Assembly: GCA_028673005.1 (NCBI GenBank)
Contig: CM054118.1
Coordinates: 61,437,401-61,501,400 of the forward strand
From: Tanypteryx hageni
Taxonomy: Eukaryota > Arthropoda > Insecta > Odonata > Petaluridae
DNA length: 64,000 nt
Direction of reading: 5' to 3'
Positions 23,146-31,959 of this stretch are shown in pieces. The position numbers were made by a program, and so were the translations under genes. A model generated the notes under the pieces. It saw nothing but the letters and a program-made list of their open reading frames with translations. It was not told where the DNA came from and did not search any database. Within the stretch, counting starts at the first letter, position 1. Each line of letters starts with the position of its first letter.

Positions 23146-26100
23146 TTGGGTCAGGGGATAATCGATGCATTTGTAGAAAATAAGAATCCCGAAAGATTAT
23201 CTAATGATAGAATATACACCGAGCGTGACATGCAGCACCAATTTCGCGATAAGTCATTGATAGAATGTTCCGTTAAGGGCGCGACGGGTCGCAATTCCAA
23301 TTTTGATGCGACGCCATACAGTCGTGGGAGTGATTGTGGTGGGAGCGCATGTAGTTTTAGAGTGGAAGAGAAAGTCAAGGGTGAGATTAGCATGCGAAGT
23401 GATAGTGAGAAATTAAACGTCGTCGTACTGAACTGTCGCAGCATCCGTAGGAAAATTGCTGAGTTCGAGCATGTTATTCGCAGTCTGCATGCCGACGTCG
23501 TGATAGGCACAGAAAGTTGGTTAACGGATGAAATTCAGAGTCAGGAGATATTTCCTAGAGACTATCGTGTCTATAGAAAAGATCGCGCTAATAGATCGGG
23601 CGGGGGAGTTTTCATAGCGGTTAGCGATAAGTACGATAGCAGTGAGATTCCCATAAGTGACGAGGATATTGAGAGTGTTTGGTGCCGCATAGGTAAAGAT
23701 GGCTCCAAAAAGGTGTTCATATGCTCGTTTTACAGGACACCTAACGCTGGTGTAGATTGTATTTTAAGTCTCGAGAAACAATTATCAAAGCTTAGACTGA
23801 TAAATCAAGATGGTATCGTTATAGTCGGTGGTGACTTTAACTTACACTCAATTGATTGGGAAAATCTATGTTTCGAATCTAGAGGTAAAGAACGCGAATC
23901 CTGTGAGGCATTAATCGAAACATTCTGCGAGCACTCTCTCCTTCAATTAGTCAGAAAGCCAACGCGATCGGGAAACATATTAGATTTATTAGCAACTAAC
24001 GTCCCAGAAAGAATAAACAAAGTCACCATTGAAGATGGGATAAGTGATCATCAGGCCGTATATGCAGAGTGTAAGTTGAAAATCGATAGGCACCCCAAGC
24101 CTCAAAGAAAGTTTTATATATTTGCTAGGGCAAACTTTTCAAGCTTCAGGTCGCGCCTACGAGAAATACTACCTGGCTTCCGTGATATGACCGAACGATC
24201 AGGTGCTGAGTCGTCATGGAAACTATTCAAGGATATAATGCTAGAGAGTATCGATAAGTACATTCCAATTAAATCGAAGGTCGACAATAAAGAGCCACGT
24301 TGGTACAATAAGCAAGTTAGGAGTGCGCTTAGGCGTCAGAGAATATGCCACGCGAAAATAAAAAATATGCCGTCTACATCATCCGATGAATATAGAGCAA
24401 CTAAAGTTAAGACGTATAAGGAATCCCGCGCTAAAGCGAGAACTACTATGCGCGAGGCTTTTACTAACTTCCGGAATAAGGTATTAAATAATTATTTGAA
24501 GGAGGACCCTAAAGCGTTTTGGTCCTATGTGAGAGAGGTCCAAGGTAGAGGCCCTACAATACCTTCCCTGCGTAATGACTCGGGTGACGTTATTCATGAT
24601 AGCGTAGAGAAAGCCAACCTGTTAAACGGTCATTTTGTAAAAGCATTCACAGCCGTCAGCGACCATTGCGTACATTTTGCACCCGCAATAAGGGGGGGAG
24701 GGCTGATGGACGATATAGTATTTTCTGAGGTGGGAATAGCAAAGCAATTAAGTTCCATCAGACATAACAAAGCCACTGGCCCCGAAGAAATTCCTGCTCG
24801 CGTTTTAAAAGAATTAGCAGAAGAAATAGCACCTTTTCTTCGGATAATCTTCGAGAAATCCATTTCTCGCGCAGAGGTCCCTAGCGACTGGAGGTTAGCG
24901 CACGTTACCCCAATTCATAAGGGCGGAGACAAGGAGAACCCAGAAAATTACAGGCCGATTTATTTAACTTCGATATCGTGTAAGATTCTCGAACATATAC
25001 TCGTTAGCAACATAATGCGATTTCTTGATAGTAATTTATTGTTAGATGATTGTCAACACGGCTTCAGGAAAGGTAGGTCATGTGATACTCAGCTCGGTCT
25101 TTTTGTTAATTGTTTACTGAGAAGCGGAGAAAAGAATACGCAGGTCGATGCCATCTTCTTAGATTTTAGGAAAGCCTTTGATAAGGTACCTCACAGGAAG
25201 TTAATAACGAAATTAGAAACCTTAGGCGTAAATTCTAAAATCGTTAGTTGGATCCGTGAATTTTTAAATCATAGGAAGCAGATGGTTGTTATAGATGGGA
25301 AATCTTCGAACTTAGTGGAGGTTGTCTCTGGCGTTCCACAGGGTAGTGTAATTGGTCCGTTATTATTTCTAATTTATATAAACGATATCAGCTCAGTAGT
25401 CAGAAGTAAAATTAGGCTTTTCGCGGACGACACCGTCATCTATAGAGAAATAAGCAATCCGGAAGACCACCAGTATCTCCAAAATGACCTAGAAGCTATT
25501 TCTGTATGGTGTAATGAATGGCAGTTAGAGATAAACCAAAAGAAAAGCTGCGTCATCAACTTCTGGAGAACCAAGAGTATCTCGTTGAATAATAATTATT
25601 CGTTGGACGGAGTAGAGATTCCAGTTTCAGACTCGATTAAATACCTCGGAGTCACGATCCATCGTGATCTCTCGTGGGACACCCACATTCACCGATTGAT
25701 AGGTGCCGCTAACAAAAAGCTGTCCTTTATAGGGAGAATAGTTCGAAATAGCTCCGAAAAAGTGAAAGAATTATGTTATTTATCCTTGGTTCGACCGCAG
25801 GTCGAATATGCTTCAGCTGTGTGGGATCCTTACGAAAAGGGACTCACTAACGAGATAGAAAAGGTTCAGCGCAGGGCAGCTAGATTTGTAAAGAGGAATT
25901 ACGATAGTAAACAAAGCGTAACATCATTAATAGAAAATCTGAAATGGACATCGTTAGAGGAACGTAGGCTGCAGGCTAGAATTAAACTACTGGAAAAATT
26001 TATGTCGGAGGGACTAGCGAATGAGGTAGTAGGACTTATCAGAAGCCCGACGTATTTCGGAAGGCAGGACAGTAAGGATAAGATTCGCGAGATTGACTGC

Positions 26101-26166
26101 AGAACGGAGCGATATAGAGGATCGTTTTTCCCTAGGACGATAAGAGACCATAATAGGAAAAGATAA
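23146..26166 (+). CDS. LINE ORF2: apurinic-type endonuclease and reverse transcriptase
   Basis: An intact 1006-residue protein. The EEP endonuclease domain spans about residues 90-310, with Asn96 (in VVLNCRS), Glu123 (TESW), Asp230/Asn232 (GGDFN) and Ser300-Asp301-His302 near its end, the expected catalytic set. The reverse transcriptase follows from about 540: NKATGPEEIP, NYRPIYLTSISCKILE, QHGFRKGRSC, then FLDFRKAFD (671-679), SGVPQGSVIGPLLF (728-741) and the FADD active site (759-762). A thumb/C-terminal region follows, with LGVTI and VQRRAARFV. One change from the usual pattern is RPIYLTS where family members mostly have RPISLTS. The start was chosen at the first ATG after the ORF1 stop. 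RT motifs match the CR1/L2/Jockey group; CR1-like is favoured because of the esterase ORF1. Confidence 0.9.
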   Translation: MGQGIIDAFVENKNPERLSNDRIYTERDMQHQFRDKSLIECSVKGATGRNSNFDATPYSRGSDCGGSACSFRVEEKVKGEISMRSDSEKLNVVVLNCRSIRRKIAEFEHVIRSLHADVVIGTESWLTDEIQSQEIFPRDYRVYRKDRANRSGGGVFIAVSDKYDSSEIPISDEDIESVWCRIGKDGSKKVFICSFYRTPNAGVDCILSLEKQLSKLRLINQDGIVIVGGDFNLHSIDWENLCFESRGKERESCEALIETFCEHSLLQLVRKPTRSGNILDLLATNVPERINKVTIEDGISDHQAVYAECKLKIDRHPKPQRKFYIFARANFSSFRSRLREILPGFRDMTERSGAESSWKLFKDIMLESIDKYIPIKSKVDNKEPRWYNKQVRSALRRQRICHAKIKNMPSTSSDEYRATKVKTYKESRAKARTTMREAFTNFRNKVLNNYLKEDPKAFWSYVREVQGRGPTIPSLRNDSGDVIHDSVEKANLLNGHFVKAFTAVSDHCVHFAPAIRGGGLMDDIVFSEVGIAKQLSSIRHNKATGPEEIPARVLKELAEEIAPFLRIIFEKSISRAEVPSDWRLAHVTPIHKGGDKENPENYRPIYLTSISCKILEHILVSNIMRFLDSNLLLDDCQHGFRKGRSCDTQLGLFVNCLLRSGEKNTQVDAIFLDFRKAFDKVPHRKLITKLETLGVNSKIVSWIREFLNHRKQMVVIDGKSSNLVEVVSGVPQGSVIGPLLFLIYINDISSVVRSKIRLFADDTVIYREISNPEDHQYLQNDLEAISVWCNEWQLEINQKKSCVINFWRTKSISLNNNYSLDGVEIPVSDSIKYLGVTIHRDLSWDTHIHRLIGAANKKLSFIGRIVRNSSEKVKELCYLSLVRPQVEYASAVWDPYEKGLTNEIEKVQRRAARFVKRNYDSKQSVTSLIENLKWTSLEERRLQARIKLLEKFMSEGLANEVVGLIRSPTYFGRQDSKDKIREIDCRTERYRGSFFPRTIRDHNRKR

Positions 26167-26432
26167 CGTAGGAAAACTATGGACCCTTGGTGCACTGCAC
26201 CCCCTGCCATCCACCGAAAAGGTGACTTGCAGGGTATAATGTAGATGTAGCCTGACAAAACAAATATACCCAATTTTATCAAACTATTGCGTCTCAAGAA
26301 ACATGATGTTTATTAGATTCTGATATGATTCGACAGCTTTGGATAGAAAAAAGAAGGTATTCATATTTTGTTGAATTTACGTAACTTATCCCTTGGCATT
26401 TCTGAAAAAATTGATCCAAGGACGTCAACAAA

Positions 26433-26484
26433 ATGGCGGTCGTTGCTGTGGATGAGCGTGATGAAGCAGTTGGTGACTATCAAG
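26433..26484 (+). other. Possible first coding exon (weak)
   Basis: CAACAAAATGG gives a good start context. The frame reads MAVVAVDERDEAVGDYQ and reaches a donor-like CAAG|GTTTGT at 26484/26485. No partner exon in the matching phase could be identified, so this may be a decayed or chance frame. Confidence 0.2.
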
Positions 26485-26635
26485 GTTTGTGAAAATCCAT
26501 CGAGTAGCATTATAAATTCTTCCGATATCTTTTTAACATTTCCATATTTCAGGCTAAAAAATAAAATGCATAGTCGAGAAAATAAAAAATAACTAGAGTA
26601 AGACAGCTGTTCGTCAGGTAAAATTTGTCCTTCAG

Positions 26636-26779
26636 TCAACATCTCCAAAGAGGAAGGCTGAGCAGAAGAGAAGTGCATGCATCCAAATGATACCCAAAAG
26701 GAGAAACAAATCGCATAGTACGCCGCATTTGCTTAATAAAAAGAGAGCTAAGTTTCGAATGAAAATATTTGAGGGATAA
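26636..26779 (+). other. Short basic open frame after an acceptor-like site (weak)
   Basis: After TTTGTCCTTCAG the frame reads STSPKRKAEQKRSACIQMIP, KRRNKSHSTPHLLNKKRAKF and RMKIFEG, then TAA. The Lys/Arg clusters look like a nuclear localisation segment. Phase 0 does not match the candidate exon at 26433-26484 (phase 1). Not recognised. Confidence 0.2.
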
Positions 26780-27452
26780 TTCCATTTTACGCGGATGAAT
26801 GCCTCGTATCACAGAATCCTGTGACATCTACAACAATAATGGTAAGTCTGCTTTATGTGATTTCCTTTCCTTATATTTTGAGTGAATTTTTGAGAATAGG
26901 TAATTTGTTATGAAAAGTGGCTTTCAGTTGTTATAAAATAATACGTAATAACATAATATAGCATAATATGAAAGGGTTATGATTGGACATTAGATTTGTC
27001 AGTAAGGCCCATTGGGCTGCACTGTATACTTTGAAATGAGATTGTGTGTTCATTTAATTATGTTTTCACACTACTTAATTAAACATCATAAATTATTTGA
27101 AAGAATATGGCCTCTTTGTAATAATCGCAGAAGAGATAACGATCCTAATAAAAAGAAATTTTATTAATACGAGATAGCGTAACTTTCATAGCTGTTTGAT
27201 TTTTTTTCAGATTTTTCACTGACCATTATTACCGTAACGGAACTACATTATCACAAAGTGCAGATTACCTAAATAATCCTTAGTTTTAAGGGATTTTACA
27301 TTCATGCCATCCATTCGAATGTTGTAAACTGACAATCCAGAATCAATTTTATAATATAAGCAATTCAGTCATTATAGCGTTCAACACAATTCCTGAAGTA
27401 TTAGGTCTATTGCGCAGACATTAGTAGTCTAAATTAATTTTTAAAAACTCAC
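26780..27452. other. No gene recognised
   Basis: AT-rich, intronic with respect to the minus-strand gene. A TTTTTTTTCAG acceptor-like site at about 27204-27214 (plus strand) is followed by a 19-codon open stretch, too short to support. Confidence 0.4.
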
Positions 27453-27747
27453 CCATCCTGTTGGTATTCTGTATGAAGACACCCTCTTGAATATGGCACT
27501 CGTTAGTTGATTCTGTTTTGCTTCAGGTGGCAATTTTTGACGTACCCTGGATGACGAACGTTTGCCTGTGCCACATTTTCGATGATATGTCGTTTGAGAT
27601 ATTCGTTGCCTCTTGGTTCTCTTGAGAGCTTTTAAGGCTTGCGTAGGTTGATCTAGGAGCAATTGCGAAGCGCCTCTATTCACAAATCGAAGAGCGGTTC
27701 CAGCTGATTCGCTACCGGGATCAAGTGTCGGCGACACGTTCGAGTAT
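27453..27747 (-). CDS. Unrecognised coiled-coil protein, exon 1 of those visible
   Basis: The acceptor ATACGTTAG precedes 27747 and the strong donor TGG|GTGAGT follows 27453. The exon is 295 bp, entering with one base of a split codon and leaving in phase 0, which matches the exon at 20647. It reads YSNVSPTLDPGSESAGTALR, FVNRGASQLLLDQPTQALKA, LKRTKRQRISQTTYHRKCGT, GKRSSSRVRQKLPPEAKQNQ, LTSAIFKRVSSYRIPTGW. The middle is strongly basic (KRTKRQR, GKRSSSRVRQK), suggesting nucleic-acid binding or nuclear targeting. Being a split-codon exon, it cannot be the first. Not recognised; linkage to 20647 rests on strand and phase. Confidence 0.55.
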
Positions 27748-27964
27748 CTAACGTATTTTAGAAGTGTCTCCTTCGCTGACGATGCAATAAAATGATGATA
27801 AATTCTAACTAAAATGTCTTTTTAGCAGTTAGGTTATTTGAGGTGTGGTAAAGAATAATTTCATATGAAAAGACGCCTGACTTAATTTATGTTGCATTTG
27901 CGGGACACAAGCTCTACTGAATGCTATTAATGTTTTTATTTGTCCGTTTTGGTACTATTGCATG

Positions 27965-28033
27965 TTATAAACGCCTCGGAACATCTACGGAACCCTTGAG
28001 ACCCCTTTACGGAACCCAGGTTGAAAACCGCTA
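27965..28033. mobile_element. Solo hAT-like terminus
   Basis: The sequence ends GGTTGAAAACCGCTA, the inverted form of TAGCGGTTTTCAACC, preceded by CGGAACCC and ACCCCTTTACGG phrases seen in hAT MITE ends. No partner terminus was found, so only a fragment is left. Confidence 0.4.
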
Positions 28034-28315
28034 TTTGACCTTTCCCATGCGGATCCCATTCTTATGAAGCGCATTCGACCAGATCAATAGCACCTCTCTT
28101 GCACTTTCTCGGTACTATTCTGCCAATTGAGGCCAACTTCTTATTGTCTGAGCTGAAAACCTGACGAATATTTATTTACCACGAGAGATTGCGCCAAATA
28201 GTGACTTATAGATATTTAACACAACACTCAGCTACTTGGATATTTAGTCCATCAATATTATATCTCAAACATATCGAAGAGATATCTTTTGACAGCAGAG
28301 GTCCTAAGGTACTTT

Positions 28316-28633
28316 GAATTTGAATGCCCAGCCGATTCGCCTCTGTCCTACGCTCAGTGGGTATCTCAGAGGTAGTGCAATGAATAGCCGGGGAAGGGAG
28401 AAGGGAAACCCGGTGCCGGCATTTGCCTGCTCTTACGAAGAACACCAGGGGGGCCAACAGCTTAACGTCCCTTCCGAAGGACGGAACAGCTGAATTTGCG
28501 CGGTCTCCTCAAACCACACAAACAGGGGGCCGGGAGACCTTGGAGAAATCCTACTTACGCAGGATTCGTACCAGATGACTTTTTCAAGCATCAGGCGAGT
28601 AGCAGCCAGCGTCCTAACCACCGGCACCCCCAA
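28316..28633 (-). mobile_element. tRNA-derived SINE with 11-bp target-site duplication
   Basis: On the minus strand the element starts TTGGGGGTGCCGGTGGTTAG. An A box TGGTTAGGACG lies at 28620-28610 and a B box GGTACGAATCC at 28572-28562, the Pol III promoter of a tRNA head. The body contains CCTTCGGAAGGGACGTTAAG and the 3' end is GGGCATTCAAATTC. A perfect direct repeat TAAGGTACTTT (plus strand 28305-28315 and 28634-28644) flanks it exactly, the size expected for LINE-mediated insertion. 318 bp. I recall the CGGAAGGGACGTTAAG phrase from SINEs of several invertebrates but cannot name the family. Confidence 0.85.
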
Positions 28634-28644
28634 TAAGGTACTTT

Positions 28645-29069
28645 CTCGTTGAAGGCCAGACGGTACTCTAACGGGACCTGACTACTTTCTCTCGATAAAT
28701 AACATTGAATGGAAGTAGCTCATATAACTCGCAACTTTGCGGTTAATATCCAATTTTCTAGCTTTGCTATTAATTTTTGGAGAGTTACTTCGTTAAACTC
28801 CTCAATGATATCAATAAAATCAAGGAATTCGACCCTAGTGTTTCACTCTGGTTGAATTGGGTGCGGGCATCTGATGATGCCTCCCGGAAGCGTGGGGTCG
28901 TGGAGGGCCGCTATTTATTATTTTACAGATTGCTATCATGTTGATCTTGCTATCATGTCTATCTATCGCAAAGTGGCGCTCTGGTAAGAAGTCGCAAGGA
29001 TGTTTGAAATGTTAGCATACAGCTCAAAAGTGCATCCGTTAATTGAGGTTTTAGGCGCGTTTCGTTTCC
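28645..29069. other. No gene recognised
   Basis: Contains a short GC-rich patch GCATCTGATGATGCCTCCCG at about 28868-28887, a small hairpin. Otherwise AT-rich. Confidence 0.4.
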
Positions 29070-30330
29070 TATTAGCTTCGTTCTGTCTGTCCGTTTGTAC
29101 GTATGTTCGGTCTCGGCTTCTACCAAACGAATTCTAATGAAATTTGGCGTTTAGGATTTATGGGCAAATGCAATAAGAGAATGACAAACATTGTTCACAT
29201 AATCTAATCAGGGGAGTCATTTTACTGGAAACAAAAAAACGAACTTTTCCTCATATCTCGTGAAATATTAGTCACACCAAAAACGTCTTCGAATAAAATT
29301 GGTAGAACTAGTCAAATATAATATTTATTGCAAAATACATTTTTATCGTAGGAGTAGTCGTTAACAAGAAAATCAAACAAGAATGTCGTAATTCGTTTTG
29401 AACTTAAGAGAAATTCATGCATGGATACGTAGGTAATTGTTCTCATCCTTAACAATCTTCACAGTAAATGAAGTAAATAAGTCCTGCTATAATTACGAAA
29501 ATGTGTTTAATTTTTGTGAGCGGAAGGAAATGCATTATCTACGACGAAGATGTTAACTCAAATGTTTATTTTCCTTTCGTGCCCACAAAACGTTTTGTAA
29601 TTGCAAAGAAATAGATAATTTACTACGAAGGAATGAGCGCGAACATAAATATTACATTACATCTCCTTAACTCAAGTATGTTACATTTTAAATAATTTTT
29701 GATTGTTTGCTTAATTAATCGGTAAATGAAAAACTTAATATTTACCTTGCATCATTTCTGATCATGGCCGGCACGAGCTACGGACGAGCCGGGCGGCTGT
29801 CCGGTGCGCCAAAGTTTTGTGGGCGCTATCCCGATCATTTATCTATGCATTACTTGCAAGTGACTAAATATTGGATACCAATTTATATCGACGAACAGGC
29901 TAGAATATTTATGGCAATCCTTTTAATTTTTCATAATCATTAACTTTTACAGAGCGATGAATAAATTAACATGTCCTTTGTAAATATCTCAATAAACATT
30001 AACGGGGAAGGGGGGGGGGGCGCTGGAGTGCTATTTCGCCCGGGGCACCCATAACTCCTCGGGCCGCCCCTGTTTATGATGTATCGTTTTGTAGTATTTA
30101 GTCATTATACCAAAATTACGTTAATACGTTTATTAATGCATCAACCTATGTTAAGAGAGGGAAAAGAGTCATAATTGGGTCGCGGTGTTGCGGTTTTTAA
30201 TGATGTGTGTTTGTTAAAAGTTTATCGTGTAGTTTCAAATACTCCATTGCACGAAAAGCGCCTATTTGTGATGCACTGTACACTTGTTTACTTTTCTGAT
30301 AAATGTATGTTGAAAAACGATAACTAAAAC
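29070..30330. repeat. Dispersed repeat, copy 2, interrupted by a hAT MITE
   Basis: Collinear with 5790-6760 through several blocks: CTCGGCTTCTACC near 29114, CTAATCAGGGG near 29205, AACAAGAAAATCAAACAAGA near 29364, then TTTAAATAATTTTTGATTG near 29687, and after the MITE TATTTAGTCATTA and TTTCAAATACTCCATTGCAC near 30233. Without the MITE the two copies have similar length. Class unknown. Confidence 0.7.
29763..30072. mobile_element. hAT-type MITE inside a dispersed repeat
   Basis: The left end CATGGCCGGCACGAGCTACG and the right end CTCGGGCCGCCCCTG (inverted CAGGGGCGGCCCGAG) are related TIRs. Flanks are TTTCTGAT (29755-29762) and TTTATGAT (30073-30080), a 7/8 match. The host repeat has an uninterrupted copy at 5790-6760. 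310 bp, with a G-run near 30007-30018. Confidence 0.8.
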
Positions 30331-30622
30331 TCTGTGTTTAGTTCGAATAATCCTATAATAATCTATTATTTATCTTAGACATAAATAATGTTTTACAGAA
30401 AATTTAAACAAATGTAAAATATTTTATGAAATAGTTTCTAAAATTTCAAAAGTTAAGATTTGATATAAAGATCAGCAAAGTGAATAAAAACATAGTAATT
30501 TTCAGAAAAGAAAAAATAAAAGGAATATGTTCTTTAATGGCACACTTTTTAACTAATAAAATTTATATATATTATGCTCACGCTCGAGGTCAGTTTAAAT
30601 AGAGAAATGTGCTAAAACTTAC

Positions 30623-30719
30623 TTTGTGAATTTGCCTGCAAGACCGGAACAAATACAATAAGGAGCAATGATATCGTAAATAATCTCATAATCGCAATCA
30701 GGATGACATATGATCTCAT
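30623..30719 (-). CDS. Possible first exon of a secreted peptide or protein
   Basis: On the minus strand a frame starting at ATG 30719 reads MRSYVILIAIMRLFTISLLL then IVFVPVLQANSQ, and meets a strong donor AAA|GTAAGT at 30623/30622. A second ATG at 30689 gives MRLFTISLLLIVFVPVLQAN. Either start gives a short positively charged n-region, a hydrophobic core and a small-residue cleavage site after LQA, the shape of a signal peptide ending at a phase-1 intron. A TATATAAAC box lies about 95-100 bases upstream of the first ATG. No second exon was recognised, so the product is unknown and chance cannot be excluded. Confidence 0.35.
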
Positions 30720-30810
30720 TGCAGTGATAAATAAACAAACATTGTTGTCACAGAGTATTGTATTGCGAGATGTACCATCTCTCCAATTTTTTCGCAACCA
30801 TTATATGTAT

Positions 30811-30819
30811 GTTTATATA
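30811..30819 (-). promoter_or_regulatory. TATA-box candidate
   Basis: TATATAAAC on the minus strand, placed to start transcription at about 30785, upstream of the signal-peptide-like exon at 30719-30623. In AT-rich sequence such boxes are common; it is listed only because of its position. Confidence 0.3.
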
Positions 30820-30978
30820 AGTATGTATATTTTTCTGGAATTAAATTGCTATACTACAAAAGCCCCTTAATTTAACCTTTTGAGGTAATTACTAGCTTTC
30901 GCGGGATTTACATTCCTGAATACGGGTTTGTAGCTTCCAATGCTTTGCTATAAATGATAAATGTTTTTATCGATTATA

Positions 30979-31826
30979 GGATGTTTCAAAAGTCGTGCAA
31001 TCCTGTATATTTCGCAGTAATATCTACACATCAGTTGTATATTAAACATTATACATCAGCTGTAAATTACCTAAACGTCCATGTCATAGTAATTGTTGAA
31101 AGTGACCAATTCCACATCCACTTTAAACTATTTAACCTAGTCTTGGTAGTTTGCGAAGTTTATTTTTCTTAAAAATTGACGACTAAAATCAACGTTTATT
31201 TTCCTAAAAAATCAGCGACGAAGATCGAAGTTTATTTAAATAAATTTTACTAGGTTTGGTGTCTTTCGATGTTAATATTTCTTAAAAAGCGAACACTAAT
31301 ACCGTTAATTTTTCCTAAACATCGACGAGGAACATTGACGTCTCTTGGAGGAGATCGGCAGATCTTGTTGACTTGTCGACTTTTCGGTAAATGAAGTGCA
31401 TAGGGATTATCGTAACTGGTCGAGGGTAAAGACAGCGCAATAAACCGATCATATTCTTTTGACAGCAGTTCAGTATGTGTTCTTAAAACTGTGACATAAG
31501 CGATATTAGAAGGCAAAGTGAAGTGAATTTCGAATGTTGTTTGGTCGTCCGGTATGACAAATATCGACTTTCTCTTCCGTTTTTTATGTTCGGTGGCAAA
31601 ATATGTTAAGTTTGAATGTGAGAAACCATATTTAAAAATCATGACGCATAATTTCGTAGAAAAGGTGGTGGTAAAAACTCGACACCTGTCGACGAATTTA
31701 AGAGTTTTTAAAATTCGATGTTTATCGACATTTATCGATTTAATTCGAATCCTACCAAGCCTAACTATAACTGATGTGTAGATATTACAGTGAAATATAC
31801 AGGGTTGCGCGACTTTTGAAACATCC
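30979..31826. mobile_element. TIR element with ~58-bp inverted ends
   Basis: The left arm 30979-31036 starts GGATGTTTCAAAAGTCGTGC and continues to ACACATCAGTT. The right arm 31769-31826 is its inverted copy (AACTGATGTGTAGATATTAC to GACTTTTGAAACATCC), with about 53 of 58 positions matching. Superfamily not recognised and no clean target duplication seen. It contains a second nested inverted-repeat unit at 31252-31762. A weak open frame across the interior on the minus strand has no recognisable domain. Confidence 0.75.
31252..31762. mobile_element. Nested repeat element; related fragment at 55512
   Basis: Ends AGGTTTGGT (31252-31260) and ACCAAGCCT (31754-31762) form short inverted termini. 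The right side carries ATCGACATTTATCGATTTAA and TTCGAATCCTACC, and the same sequence in reverse orientation occurs at 55512-55600. Target duplication not clear. Confidence 0.5.
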
Positions 31827-31959
31827 GTATGACGAAGTGCGTCTGTCTGTCCTCGATGCATTCGGACACCGGGAGAGCCAGTGCAACCAAATTTTTCATG
31901 GAATCCACTTTCATTCAGAGCTATGTAAACATCCAATTCCAAGGCCCCGAGTTTGAATC

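Larger units (their letters stand above)
22715..26250 (+). mobile_element. CR1-like non-LTR retrotransposon, 5'-truncated, intact ORF2
   Basis: Two consecutive frames (esterase-like ORF1, then endonuclease/reverse transcriptase ORF2) are followed by a short 3' UTR of about 85 bp ending near TAATGTAGATGTAG at 26236-26249. The 5' boundary is placed near 22715 because the ORF1 domain begins abruptly after an in-frame TAA at 22710-22712. No target duplication was found, which is common for this clade. It lies within the long intron of the minus-strand gene, in the opposite orientation to it. ORF2 without stops or frameshifts points to a recent insertion. Confidence 0.85.

Noticed and set aside
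23151..26297. Several minus-strand open frames over the CR1-like LINE
   Set aside because: Shadows of the intact ORF2 in other frames; no domain or splice signals.
31250..31942. 230-codon minus-strand frame
   Set aside because: Runs through a nested TIR element and past its outer inverted repeat; no recognisable domain, and composition follows the repeat.
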